Below are positions 1 to 11,344 of a stretch of 64,000 nt of DNA, piece by piece. This DNA is from Uloborus plumipes (Eukaryota > Arthropoda > Arachnida > Araneae > Uloboridae). Location: positions 186,001 to 250,000 of the forward strand of contig JAXGGA010000033.1 of NCBI GenBank assembly GCA_038373865.1, in the 5' to 3' direction. Below the pieces are notes generated by a model. That model saw nothing but the letters and a program-made list of their open reading frames with translations, was not told where the DNA came from and searched no databases. Numbering within the stretch: position 1 is the stretch's first letter; every line of letters starts with the position of its first letter. The position numbers and the translations under genes are program-made.

Positions 1-189
1 GCAAGTCCATACGTACCTACAAACATATAAATTGCCGAAATATCCTTTTTGACCATCCCCGAGTAGATCACAACGAGTTTTCTTGCGGCGTCTATGTTTA
101 CATATGTCTGTATATATATGAGTATGTATGTATATCCCATTACTCAAAAACTGTACACCGCAGAAGCTTCTACTTTGGTATATAGGCTC

Positions 190-500
190 TAAGGGGTTTT
201 TAGTTGTGCACCTTCCCTGTGTTTGCATTCGAATATTCCCAAAATTAGAGTTAATTTCAATGCAGACTAAAGTGATATGATTTAGCGCGACTACTTGGCG
301 ATGTACTGCCAAGCTCTTGGTCGCCAAGTGTTTATCGCCAACTTGGTGATATGTTACCAAGTTGGTGATAAATTTGGCGAAAAATAATTTCCTTTTTGAA
401 TTTGGATTTTTTTTCCTTTTTGAATAATTTCCTTTTTTGCATTGATTTGTGGAAAAACTGGGGGGGGGGGGTGCTAATGTTTGAATTGTTATCCTGTTTA
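190..500 (+). repeat. Helitron-like internal fragment
   Basis: This segment resembles 21266-21640, the internal part of the Helitron-like element further along. Shared blocks include the GCATTCGAAT stretch, a 'cagac(t/a)aaagtgatatga' block, and repeated TTGGCGAxATxxCGCCAAG near-palindromes. A G-run at about 460-471 sits where the other copy has plain unique sequence. No coding potential is visible. It is a diverged partial copy whose ends I cannot place. Confidence 0.5.
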
Positions 501-902
501 TATCAATCGTTTTGAATCTATCATCTGATGAGTAAATTCACTGCGTTAATAGTGCTCTAAGCTCACAAAAATAAAACATAGTGTTGGCGTAAAAAAAGTG
601 TTTATTTGATATATATATTTTGTAGTTAAAGGTAATGTTCCTCGTACACATTTTCTAAAGATGTGTTCTCTCAGCTCTTAATATGTTTAAGATTTTAAGC
701 ATAAATTTGTCTGTACCAATTATACATATGAGTATTTACTTTAGCAAAAGATATTATACAGATTATTATCAATTGATGAAACGATTATTTTGTCAAATAA
801 TATCATTCTCACAATTGGGTCCTCATATGGATAAGCAACCTTTTGTGGTTTTGTCTCCCTAATGTAATCAACTTTTCGTATTTATGTAAATTCACTGGAC
901 GC

Positions 903-1211
903 AGAGGTATATACTGGAAACAGAGGTTCTAGTTTAAAACAGTAAAAGCACAGTAATAAACTGTAAAATTAGCAATTTTACCATAAAGTTAGCTGTATTA
1001 TACTATAAAAACAACAGTATAATACTGGCAGAAGACGTTCCAGTTTAAAACTAAAATGCACGGTAATAAATTGCAAAATTAGCAATTTTGCAGGTAATAA
1101 CTGTAAACTAGCAATTTTGCAGTCTACTACTGTAAAATTAGCATTTGTACAGTTTATTACTGTGAAATTAGTTGTACTATACTGTAAAAATGACATCTGT
1201 TTTTTTACAGA
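903..1211. mobile_element. MITE cluster, CACTGTAAAA family (copy A, eroded)
   Basis: The sequence is built from alternating blocks reading 'actgtaaaattagcaatttta', 'cagtttattactgt' and 'actggcag(a/c)agaggttccag'. The same blocks occur at 6598-7009, 15303-15545, 23754-24550, 30726-31443, 33987-34566 and 48840-49231. Better-preserved copies start CACTG and end CAGTG with flanking TA, so this is probably a Tc1/mariner-type MITE. This copy lacks clean ends. Short open frames across it are composition artefacts. Confidence 0.6.
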
Positions 1212-1731
1212 TGTATTCTCCGTTCTCAAGAAAGGTTCTCCTTAGTAAAGTTTCACCCCCCTCTCTCTCCCTTTGCTTACACCTATCATCTTTCCAACTA
1301 ACGAAACTATTTCATACTTCTTAGAAACAAGTTGTTTACTAACTCTTTTTCCAGATCTATTTATTTTATTGCTCTTACTATCAAGGCAAAAGGAACAAAA
1401 CGCAATTGTACAAGACAAAAAGAATAAAAGTAAATTACAGAAACTTAAGACATTTTCCTGAATGTCTACTAATTTATTATTATTTTTCTACAAATATGTT
1501 TCAATACTTTATGAATAGCTTGTGCAAGGTACACATTTTAGTTGTTTACTAACGAGGTGTTCAAATATTTAACGATTCAAATGTTTTCGTTTGTATTTAA
1601 AAGTACTTCGACTAGCAGGAAAAATTTACGCTTTTTTGTATCATTAAATTCATTCAGTTGACTTCTTTCAGAACATGTATCAGCTTGTTTTACAAAAATG
1701 CGCTATTTAGTAGATGATCTGAAAATAGAAC
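1212..1731. other. no recognised feature
   Basis: AT-rich DNA with no long frame, no splice-bounded coding stretch and no repeat that I recognise. Confidence 0.5.
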
Positions 1732-1735
1732 ATTT

Positions 1736-3009
1736 GGGTCATTCCATGTGAAATCAACAAGCCTCAAAACTTGACCATCACCAATTTCAAAAAAAATTAT
1801 AGGGTTGATTACCTCTATAAAGTGATACAAAAAACTGATTTTTAAAAATTTTTTCAGCTGTTAGTTTTTTGTGTGAGACCGCTTAAAAAACGCAAAAAAT
1901 GGAAAAAAGGGAAATTTTGAACATACAAAAATTCAATTTTCTCAGCTTCTATTGCAGCTAGAGTCTTTTGTTATATGTCATTGTAAAGCTCTTTAAACAA
2001 GCTTTCAAATGATATATAATTTGATAAGGTTTTGTGATGTTAATATTTCAAGGTCACCAAAAGCATTATTTGACCTTGAATAATTCAAAAAGTGCATTTT
2101 TTAAAAATCTGAAAAAATATATATATTACTTCCTAATGTAGTGTATATGTGGTAAAATTTGCAGAATGGGACAGCAATGGGATCTGGATGAAAAATGGAA
2201 TCAACTTTTTACACTCTTACCACTTTATTGCAATGCCTATGGCTCCTGAGGATATATAATACAGAAATATTGCAAACTGCGAAATGTTATTTACAAGTGA
2301 CGGTTGGCTTATTCCTCGTCTTGTTTTGAGATGTTATAAATAATTCCTTTTCCGTTTCTACTAGGGTCTACTTTCGAAATAAAGCACTTATGGGCACATT
2401 GACAGCATTTTCAAAGTCTGGATAGTAGATAGAATTTGAGGGTCCATGAGGCTGCAACAGCTGGATTTTCTTCATCTGTGTCAAAGACGCACCTTCGCCA
2501 CCAATATCCATTATACCTGCAAATCAAGAATCCAACCATTTCTGGGCAATCAAGATCGCCTTTGACAGTTGTAGCACGTTCGATCCTTATAGTGTTGAAA
2601 ATGAATAAGCATTCACTTGCATCTGATTCCTGTTTAATGGCATTACACAATGAAGAAAGACTCTGAGTGCCTGGTGTTGTTCTTGCCATCATTATTCTGG
2701 ATTTCAAAGCCTCTTCTTACACATCAAATCAATTCATTTTCAATATTGCACAATTGAACATTATAAACAGGAAGCAGAGGCTTTAATCTTTAAGAAAATT
2801 TTAAGAAAATTGAATCTTTGTATGTTCAAAATTTCACTTTTTTCCATTTTTTGCGTTTTTTAAGCGGTCTCACACAAAAAACTAACAGCTGAAAAAAATT
2901 TTAAAAATCAGTTTTTGTATCACTTTATAGAGGTAATCAACCCTATAATTTTTTTTGAAATTGGTGATGGTCAAGTTTTGAGGCTTGTTGATTTCACATG
3001 GAATGACCC
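1736..3009. mobile_element. 1.27-kb DNA element with ~205-bp inverted ends (GGGTCATTCCATG)
   Basis: The two ends are near-perfect inverted repeats of roughly 205 bp (1736-1940 against 2805-3009). Both begin GGGTCATTCCATGTGAAATC. The element is flanked by the direct repeat ATTT at 1732-1735 and 3010-3013, which fits a 4-bp target-site duplication. The centre carries a broken coding remnant on the minus strand. Two other elements in the window (31469-33447 and 59596-63543) have related ends. No transposase is recognisable, so it looks non-autonomous or decayed, and the superfamily is unassigned. Confidence 0.8.
2310..2707 (-). pseudogene. transposon-borne ORF remnant (YxGYWW ... PHGPS motifs)
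   Basis: One minus-strand frame encodes RYNGYWWRRCVFDTDEEN. Soon after, in a different frame, the sequence reads PHGPSNSIYYPDFENAVNVP and ends at a stop near an ALFRK motif. From memory, a 'YDGxWWxG ... HPHGPS ... VP ... DPP' order is seen in uncharacterised arthropod proteins linked to repeats, and this fits it if one frameshift is allowed. It lies inside the 1736-3009 element, so it is probably captured or ancestral element coding sequence. Its function is unknown. Confidence 0.4.
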
Positions 3010-3039
3010 ATTTAGTAACTTCCCGCTAAATATTTTAAA

Positions 3040-3420
3040 ACTATTAGTCTGGGACTAAAATCTGACTCTTAAACTAAATAAAGTTTCTAAATGCTCTTGC
3101 AAAAAAAAAAAAAAAAAAAAGAAAAGAAAAATTCTAAGAATTTATCACTTATATTTTCAAGAACTACTGACTTGAAGATCATGTATGTTAACCGCCTAGT
3201 TTGTTGTCTTCAGTATAGTTCAAGTAAAATATTTCTTGATCATTAGTCCTAGGACTAAAATCCAGCACTAAAACTAAATAAAGCTTCAAAAAGATCTTTT
3301 AGAAGAAAACACACGATATATCGGCGCGTTTATCTTTTATATTCCGAAAAAAATAGTAAATTAGAAAATAAGATATCAATCAAATCTAGCTAAAACAAAC
3401 TCCAAGGCACCTTTAAAATA
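3040..3420. repeat. imperfect ~200-bp repeats, third copy near 4920-5100
   Basis: The block 'attagtcx(1-3)gactaaaatc ... aaactaaataaag(t/c)ttc' begins near 3045 and again near 3241. A third, diverged copy starts just beyond the Tc1 element at about 4920. A later block of each unit ('gaactactgacttgaagatcat') recurs at about 3165 and 5025. A poly-A run of about 20 nt lies at 3101-3120. The role is unknown; it may be an old tandem repeat. Confidence 0.45.
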
Positions 3421-3661
3421 AGGTCGAACAACAATGCACTACAAACCATAGAGTGGAGATCTGAAATGTAATTCGCCTTAGTAGTATTTCATTTTAAGCG
3501 TGCTCGAATTAACGAGGTTCAACTATATTATGTATTACAACAACCTAGCTAGCTGTGGTCTATGTAGTTCAAGTTAAATATTTCTTTTATTATATTCTGA
3601 GGACTTCTTTTTCTAAATACGGCATCTTTTTGTACATATTCAACAGAGTTAAGTATATATA

Positions 3662-4876
3662 CACTGAAGTGACAAAAGTCATGGGATAGCAATATGCAAA
3701 TTTTCAGATGGCAGTAGCATCGCATAGTACAGGTATAAATGCGCAGTGCTTTTACAGAGCTTTCATTTCTGTTCAAGTTATTCATGTGAAGAGGTTTTAA
3801 CGTGATGATGACCGCACGACGTGAATTAACAGACTTTGAACGCGGAATGTTAGTTGGAGCTAGACGCATGGGTCATGCCATTTCGGAAATCGTTAGAGAA
3901 TTCAACATTCCCAGATCCACTGTGTCAAGAGTGTGCCGAGAGTATGAAATTTCAGGCATAACATCCCACCATGGACAGCGCAGTGGTCGACCGCCTGCAC
4001 TTAAAGATCGAGACCGGCGACGTCTGCAAAGAGTCGTAAATTCTAACAGACAAGCAACACTGCGTCAAATCACCGTAGAAATCAATGTGGGACGTACAAT
4101 GGACGTGTCTGCTAGAACTGTGCGGAGAAATTTGGATTTCTTGGGCTATTCCAGCAGAAGACCGACTCGAGTGCCTTTACTGACAGAACGACATCGCTTG
4201 CAGCGACTCTCGTGGGCACGTGAGCATATCGGTTGGTCCCTAGATGAATGGAAAACCGTGGCCTGGTCCGATGAGTCACGATTTCAGCTGGTAAGAGCCG
4301 ATGGTAGGGTTCGAGTGTGGCGCAGACCCCACGAAGCCATGGACCCAAACTGTCAGCAAGGCACTGTTCAAGCTGGTGGTGGCTCCGTAATGGTGTGGGC
4401 TGTTTTTTCATGGCATGGACTTGGTCCTCTAGTGCGACTGGACCGAACATTGACTGGAAATGCTTATGTGCAGCTACTTGGAGATCACTTGCAGCCATTC
4501 ATGGACTTCATGTACCCAAACAACGATGGGATTTTTATGGATGACAATGCGCCATGTCACCGGGCCACAACTGTTCGCAATTGGTTTGAAGAAAATTCTG
4601 GACAATTCCAACGAATGATTTGGCCACCTAGATCGCCCGACATGAATCCCATTGAGCATTTATGGGACACCATCGAGAGGTCTGTTCGTGCCCAAAATCC
4701 TGCCCCATCAACGCTTTCACAATTATGGACGTCTATCGAGACAGCATGGCTCAATATTCCTGCAGAAGACTTCCAACGACTTGTTGAGTCCATGCCACGT
4801 CGAGTTGTTGCACTTCGCCGGGCAAAAGAAGGGCCGACACGATATTAAGATGTATCCCATGACTTTTGTCACTTCA

Positions 4877-4879
<3 letters not shown>
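3662..4879 (+). mobile_element. complete Tc1/mariner element (DD36E type)
   Basis: The element is bounded by inverted repeats that match for 28 bp (3661-3688 and 4853-4880, counting one flanking base) and start CACTGAAGTGACAAAAGTCA. The TA target duplication is at 3660-3661 and 4880-4881. It carries one uninterrupted transposase. The right flank is a (TA)n run of about 41 bp and the left flank is also TA-rich, so it inserted in a TA microsatellite. Matching ends and an intact gene suggest recent activity. Confidence 0.92.
3805..4848 (+). CDS. Tc1/mariner transposase, DD36E, 347 aa, intact
   Basis: It encodes the cut-and-paste transposase that binds the element's inverted ends and moves it into TA sites in nuclear DNA. 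The first ATG of a run of two is at 3805; the preceding GTG at 3802 is in frame but an unlikely eukaryotic start. The N-terminus has two helix-turn-helix units (about residues 6-50 and 80-115) joined by an SGRPP motif like the family's GRPR hook. The catalytic core shows D156 (WSDESRF), D247 (MDDNAPCH) and E284 (SPDMNPIEHLW). Thirty-six residues separate the last two, unlike the 34 of classic Tc1. That spacing matches the DD36E group (called Incomer in the literature; assignment by spacing only). Length is normal for the family and there are no internal stops. No intron is needed. Ends and frame are intact, so it is potentially functional. Confidence 0.93.
   Translation: MMTARRELTDFERGMLVGARRMGHAISEIVREFNIPRSTVSRVCREYEISGITSHHGQRSGRPPALKDRDRRRLQRVVNSNRQATLRQITVEINVGRTMDVSARTVRRNLDFLGYSSRRPTRVPLLTERHRLQRLSWAREHIGWSLDEWKTVAWSDESRFQLVRADGRVRVWRRPHEAMDPNCQQGTVQAGGGSVMVWAVFSWHGLGPLVRLDRTLTGNAYVQLLGDHLQPFMDFMYPNNDGIFMDDNAPCHRATTVRNWFEENSGQFQRMIWPPRSPDMNPIEHLWDTIERSVRAQNPAPSTLSQLWTSIETAWLNIPAEDFQRLVESMPRRVVALRRAKEGPTRY

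Positions 4880-4920
<41 letters not shown>
4880..4920. repeat. (TA)n microsatellite
   Basis: About 20 TA units directly abut the right end of the Tc1 element. It probably predates the insertion, because TA-rich sequence also lies left of the element (3654-3661). Confidence 0.9.
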
Positions 4921-4923
<3 letters not shown>

Positions 4924-5100
4924 CTGATGAGTACAATTCAGCCTTAAACTTAATAAAACTTCAGTAAGTTCTTGCAGAAGGAAACGAGGAGATTTGTGAA
5001 AAATCATCATTTATGTTCCCAAGAATTACTGATTTGGAGATCATAAATATCAAGTACTACAACTGCCTGTGGGGATTTTAGTCTTAATACAACACTCGGC

Positions 5101-6590
5101 TAATGTAAACACAGAAGATGCTTTTTTTTCTGAACCGGAAAGAAAAATTGGGACCCGCCTGAAGCAAGAAGGAGTTTTAAGACACGAAGAAATGTTATTG
5201 GATAAAATGAACTAGGGGAGGTTGTGCATTTATAATGGACCCAGCTCATGAATAATATCCCCAAAAAATTATTCTACGGGCAAAATTTTCGAAGAAAACG
5301 AATGGTTGAAAACAAAGTAAAACCATTTTTCAAGCAGAGTAGAAATATTTTTTTGCGCCGTGAAGATTAGGAGTGCGTTGAAAAATGTTTCTCTCCAAAA
5401 AATATTTCTGGAGGAATTCTGTTTTTTTTTTTCATATAAGTCTTAAAATCCATCGTGCTTGATTCAAAGTAAGAAATTCAAAGAAATTTCAAGCAATGAA
5501 AATAAGATGTCTTAATTTTTATGTAATCTAAAATATAAACAGTTTGGTGTTTAATCTCATATATAAAATAATTATTAGCTGACTTGGACACAATACTTTG
5601 AACATTTCATTTTGGAAGAAACAACTAAATTTTCCATAGCCTACATTAATTTTTCTATTAGTGTTACCTAGAGCTGCAGCAAAAGTATTTTTTACAAGAA
5701 AAAGTCGAATGTCATATTGATCAGAAAATAAACTTTTTTTTTGCAAACACTTGTATAAAGTTATGCGTTTGATAATAAATGCGTACAGTTTAAAACATAC
5801 ACTTGTTATTTACAAATACATGTTTGTGCTGCAAAGTTCATGCCTAAGTCAGAATTGCAGAAACAGCTCTAATAATGCGTGTTTTAGGATTACAAGGAAA
5901 ACCTTTTGGTGCCAAAACACGACGCTATGTAAGGAAAGGCATTCGTCAAAAGATTTCTCAAGTTTTAGTTTTTGTCGCATATCCACAAGCTTATTTTTTA
6001 TGGTAAATAACTAAATAAATAAATCAATTAACTAATCTAAAGTGAGCAAGAAGGAGATAAATGAATGATAAAAGCAATTATCTATTTGTTTCTAAAATAC
6101 TTATACGAAAAATAACAATAATTATTTTACAATATGAACATAATATTTAAGAAATAGAAAAAAAACTTACTTGTTGATTATTTTAAAGTAAAAGCGAAGC
6201 GATAAACTATTTCAAAAAAGTATTGCCAACATATCTCAAAGTCAGACCAGCGTAAGTCTAAAAATGGCGATTTTCACTGCATTGAATGCAGAATCTTACT
6301 CCGCATCACCCTACGAGAACGTTAGAAATACATTTACTACTGTTTAGCAGCGTTGAAAGAGCGCGATTCTCATCTGTATGCATCAGGCAGACGTTTTCCT
6401 CTTCTCCTGCAAAGTAATGAAAGTGAACTTACGTTAGTCTGACTCTGATATTCAGATATTGGGCTGATGCTTAGCTAGACTTGTTATCTCTCAAATTTTT
6501 GAGTCTTTAAGAACAGCTATAGAAGGGACAAAAAATATAAGCACTTGGAGGAAAATCGGAAATAATGCTTTTCAATATAATTTTAATGTG
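5101..6590. other. no recognised gene
   Basis: AT-rich DNA with short open frames only (the longest is under 90 codons). None has a recognisable motif or splice-supported extension. No repeat end was recognised. Confidence 0.5.
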
Positions 6591-6597
6591 ATAACAA

Positions 6598-7009
6598 CAC
6601 TGTAAAATCTGAACGTTGTTTTTACAGTATAATACAGCTAATTTTATAGTAAAAAAGGTAAAAATCGCTAATTTTTTCAGTAATAAACTGTAAAATTGCT
6701 AATTTTACCGTACAAAACTGCAAAATTGCTAGTTTTACAGTCATAAGTTGTAAAGTTGATAATTTTACAGTTTATTACCAGTTATTTTAAGTTTCAAACT
6801 GTGAACCTCTGCTGCCAGTATTACACTGTTGTTTTGACAGTATAATATAGATAAGTTTTACGGCAATAAACTGTAAAGTTTCTAACTTTACAGTACGGAA
6901 CTGTAAAATTGCTAGTTTCACAGTTTATTACTGTGCATTTTATAATTTTAAATTGTAACCTCGGCTGCCGGTATTATACTGTAAAAACAGCAGCTCGTTT
7001 TTTGCAGTG
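6598..7009. mobile_element. MITE, CACTGTAAAA family (copy B)
   Basis: It begins CACTGTAAAAT, ends TTTTTTGCAGTG, and has the family's alternating TGTAAAAT/TTTTACAG blocks inside. Two head-to-tail sub-blocks with 'ctgccagtattacactgt' suggest one copy was duplicated within another. It is non-coding. Confidence 0.75.
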
Positions 7010-7010
7010 C

Positions 7011-8530
7011 ATGCAAGATTTTTTAAAGCTGCATCGTAACTTTTACACAAATGCATACAAAATAATATTCACTGTTTTTTTTTTCTTATTTGCTTTCTTT
7101 TTATTTGCTTATAAAATATGAAAGAAAAATAACTCTTTTCAGCTCAATTGTCGGAGTTGTGAGCAAAGACACACGTTATGTTATTAAAAAAAAGAAAGAG
7201 AAAAAAAGAATCTTTAATCAATATTACGCAACTTGTTTACGGGTATGAATTTCCAGTACTGCAACATACCCTAGTTTAAACTTAAATGAAATCCAAGAAA
7301 TGGTCCAACGGATTTCAAAGAAACTTGAGCCAAAAAAAAAAAAAAAAACAAAATAAATAAATAAACAGACAATGCTAGAATACACGATACTAGTAGTATT
7401 GTATTATTAGTTCATGAAATTCATGAATATATGCATTGAATTTAAATTTAGAAAGGAAGTGAAGAAAAGAAAAACTTTAGTAGTTTCGCGAAATGTACGG
7501 TTCAATCAAAGAACACGAGACATCTTATTTTGTTTTAATACGCATTTCTTCAACATTTCTCTTTTAGTAAAGATATATGACTCTCTTTTGTTGAGTATAA
7601 ATATTTCTTTTGTATTCATCTTTGTAGTCTCTGATGTCTGCTAGTATTTTAAAGTAAAACTAACGCATTTGGAATTACTATATGGCTTTCTTTTTCAAGT
7701 TATTCATCACTTCTAAGTTTGAAATCTTATGTACACCTTGATCATAAATAAATCAACGAAAAAAGTTAATTTATCTGTGAATATACTTGTACCTGTTGAA
7801 AAACTTATGAAACATTAATGTAAGTACATAATTACGATTTAAGATGAAGCATACTATATTTTCTTAAACAATATCAAATATTATTATCCAGAGTACGAAG
7901 TATTGCCTGGAAAATCTTTTTAGGCAATTTTTTGTTTGTTGAAGAACTTATGGAATTCTGAAAATGATTGTAATTTTGAACTGAAGTGGGATTCAAAGAG
8001 TTTTTTTAAATGATGGACAATATTTACGTTTCGTTTTTTTTTTTTTTTTAAAGCAGCAGTTTTATTATGAATAGGCCAAAATTCTAGAGTATAAGCTTTT
8101 ACCAGCGTCAAAAATTAAATAAATAAACAATAATTGTGGCTAAAGATTAACCTCTAAACAGCATAACGCGAAAAAAAAAAACGAGCAATAACTGTATTTA
8201 AAGTACACTTCGCTAAAAGAAAGATAAGAGCGATAAAAACAGAGCAGATATAGAATGATCACTTATTTCTTTTCTGTAATCTGGAACAGTTGAACAATCA
8301 ATTGACTGAGAGTTTCGATTAATCGGCAATAATCATCCAAATTTTGCAGATTAATCGGTGGAATCGGAGAAAAGGGCACAGAATAAAAACAAAACAAATG
8401 CTTCCATACATTATGTAAGACTGAATGAAACATTTAAAGAAATGAAATTCCTACTCGTTTAAATTGGAATGAGAAAACATGAATATTTCATTTTATTTAC
8501 AATCAGTTGATTTTCTGATAAAGCAATCCA
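7011..8530. other. no recognised gene
   Basis: AT-rich sequence with homopolymer runs (for example A-runs near 7325-7350). Short frames lack any protein-family signal. Confidence 0.45.
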
Positions 8531-8535
8531 ACAAT

Positions 8536-8617
8536 ATGCAATACACCGCCAACTCGGCTATTTCGATCCATGGACTGATCCATGGATCGAAATAGCCGAG
8601 TTGGTGGTGTATTGCAT
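8536..8617. repeat. 38-bp hairpin, head-to-head repeat ends
   Basis: Arms 8536-8573 and 8580-8617 are reverse complements over 38 nt with one mismatch and a 6-nt loop (actgat). The arm carries 'atcgaaatagccgagttgg' and 'ggtgtattgcat'. The right arm continues to about 8665 with sequence also found at 15780-15860. The hairpin is therefore two copies of the same repeat terminus meeting head to head. Confidence 0.85.
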
Positions 8618-8765
8618 CTTCCTTTCTTAGCCCTTGCTTAGGGGTGGTTACTCACTGATTTACAATCTTACACAATATGTTTTAAATAAAGTAACTTTAA
8701 AACATATTTTATTTTAAAGTTAATTTATGCATTGTGCACGAAACTACTTTGAATAAATTTATGTA

Positions 8766-10375
8766 CAGTCATAGAAAAAAAAACGAAACACTCGCTCGTA
8801 TTCGAAGACTATTAACACTAGAGACACGTGTAATATGTTATTTTTTCAGGAATAATGTGCTCTATAAATTTCCATTAGTAAATTGTTGTTAAGGGGTCGT
8901 CTTCATATAAAAATCGGCATCAACTTTAAAATTTTCTATGAAAACCCCCCTTTTTTATCGCATATTTGTGATCAGCAGCATCATTTAACTTTGTATTCCA
9001 AATCGTTTTAAATTTGCTCCAGCCGTTGCTTCACAACTGAACTGAGAAAAAACCGTCCCGTAATGTTAAAAATATTTTTGATACTTGGGCATATAATACA
9101 TAAACCACGATAGGTACGGAAAAGTTGGTTTTTTTATATCAAAGTAAGAACCAACCCAACAATAAAAACGTCATTGACTTCCTCTCTGATAAAATTTTGA
9201 ATTTTTTATGAATTTTGAAATTAATATTTGAAAAAATGATGATCTGGAACCATATAATATTTTGATGGAGAAACAATCTAGAAGGGGTTTCAAAGAAGAA
9301 TCCAAAACGGGAGCTCAAAATATCCAGTAGTTTTTGAGATATGCTAAAAGAACCATTTTTCGGGACCATATACAACTGTGCAAACTGAAACAATAGCAGG
9401 AAATTCTATGTAAAGAAAGAGGAATATGCTCATCCACCAGTTGCAGAACATGCTCAGTGTTTTTATATAGTATTTTGTTTTCAACAGTTGTAATATGTTA
9501 AAAGCAAAACGATTGATAAAACAGTTAAGTATATTTTTAAACTGGTAGACAATCCAATTTTTTGTCCATTAGTGAGAAGTCTGCATTCATGCAACATGTA
9601 GCAATTCAGAAAACTTTTTACGTGGACACTTGATTTTCATGGAAAGCTGGTATCTCGGAAGGTTATTTGGAATAATTTGTAACGATTAGACTTTTTTTTT
9701 TTAAATTCTGAGCTACGGTTTTAACATTTTTGCCAATCCTAATACAGTAGTTTATATAACTACAAGAGATTACTTTTAAGTTGCAACCTCTCTCCAAAAG
9801 GTGTGTGCTACAACGGTTAGTGCGTAGCTATAAGTATGCATCTATTTTTGTTTAATCAAAAAGATAGAATGTTGCATTTTTCCTTTGAACTGTACAGAGT
9901 AGGGTTTTCTTTTCCAACTTTCAAAAAATATAACTTTAACAAAACCCGAGAATTTTTAATTAATTACGAAAAGCAAACGTATTATTGCGAGTAGCTTTAG
10001 GTAATTTAATCGAAAAAATATGATTTGTCTACTCTTTGTAAATTTCGACCTTGAAAGTAGCTTTTTAAATGTGGTGGTGGTCCCTAAATCTTTGGTCGGT
10101 CATAACTTTTGTTCTACTGGTCCTAAAGTGATGCCGCTTGGTACCCAGCATACTTTTGGCCCTCCGCACCTAATTATGTAACCAAATGTAGGGGTTCCCA
10201 TTTGAAAATTCAGACTTTGAGTTCATTTCACTTTGTATATAGCCCCTTATCAAAATTTTACTCACATAGTTTTAAAGAAGACTTTAATCCATGTCAGAAG
10301 ACACCTTTCTTTTGTTCTTGGCAAGTATAGCAGCCGAATAATTCAGAGTGTTTCGTTTTTTTTTTTCTATGACTG
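8766..10375. mobile_element. 1.6-kb non-autonomous TA-target element
   Basis: It starts CAGTCATAGAAAAAAAAACG and ends with the inverse of this. TA is present on both sides (8764-8765, 10376-10377). The inverted ends are about 30 bp and continue as a matching CACTC/GAGTG. No transposase frame is visible. A second, truncated copy lies at about 13863-14462. The architecture fits a Tc1/mariner-type non-autonomous element. Confidence 0.8.
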
Positions 10376-10377
10376 TA

Positions 10378-11082
10378 CAAGTAATAAACAATTTTAAGAA
10401 AACATAAGTATAACATGTAGTATGAAAGAGTTGTAAGTAAAAACAAAACAAATAATTCATAAAGAATGAGAGATAAAAAATAATTTCCATAGTTGTTATA
10501 TATTAATTAACATATTAATTTTCCTGATTTGAATAAATATACACATTTAAACATTGGTGCAACATTTTTATGTATCGACACTTTTCCCTTTAGCACAGAG
10601 TTTTTAGTGATCTAAAAGATTCTCACAAAGAATAAAAGTCTTGAATCAAATGGCTACTAATAATTAAAACACAAAATATAAAATAAAAGCTCTGCTAAAT
10701 ATAAGTGCTCATCATAGCCCTCCGCCCCATTCCCAATGATTTTCATGTCTAGTTGGCACAAATAATAATCTGCTAATTCGTCTTTATCGAATTTTATCAA
10801 CAATGATATGAAAATTGATTGGAAGAAATAGGATGAAATTTCGAAATTATTTTGGGGAAACTATTAAAATTTAGAAAAATAAATCCTCTCTTGTTGAAAT
10901 AAATTAGTTACCCTTTCTAAAATCGGAATTGCAAAATTAAGAAAAGAAAGCATTACCAATAATAGTGAAATTGGTAGCATTAAAAAAAATAATTTTGATC
11001 ATTAATTGGATCGGGCGATTATTAGCAGCAAAGTAATCAGTATTCAATCAATTTGCTTATTGGTGCGTACTCAAAATGTAGA
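10378..11082. other. no recognised feature
   Basis: AT-rich DNA; nothing beyond short chance frames. Confidence 0.45.
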
Positions 11083-11111
11083 CAAAAAAAAAAAAAAAAA
11101 AAAAAAAAAAA
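11083..11111. repeat. poly-A tract
   Basis: An uninterrupted run of about 29 A lies just outside the 9-bp duplication of the neighbouring SINE. It is not part of that insertion. Confidence 0.85.
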
Positions 11112-11143
11112 GCAGATGAAAATGAATCAAAAGTACCGTATTG

Positions 11144-11335
11144 TTTTCGACTTCCACAGTACACGCATGCCATAGGTGTCCATTTATAGGGTAGGCAACC
11201 ATTCACAACAACACATTCACACAAAGAAATGACAAGGATAGAGAGAGAAAGCACATCCATGCCCAAGTCGGGACTCGAACCTGGGACCACATCATCCGTG
11301 GCAGACTGCGTTGACCACTAGACAAGGTCTCCGGC
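11144..11335 (-). mobile_element. tRNA-derived SINE, 9-bp target duplications
   Basis: The repeat ACCGTATTG flanks it at 11135-11143 and 11336-11344. Read on the minus strand from 11335, the head looks like a tRNA, with an A-box-like TAGTGGTCAACG and a B box GGTTCGAGTCC that fits the RNA polymerase III consensus. About 120 nt of unrelated body follow. The 3' end is short and A-rich rather than a long poly-A. A related copy lies at about 58090-58725. No tRNA isotype is claimed. Confidence 0.85.
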
Positions 11336-11344
11336 ACCGTATTG

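Noticed and set aside
4112..4498. Minus-strand open frame inside the Tc1 transposase
   Set aside because: Antisense shadow of the intact transposase; no independent motif.
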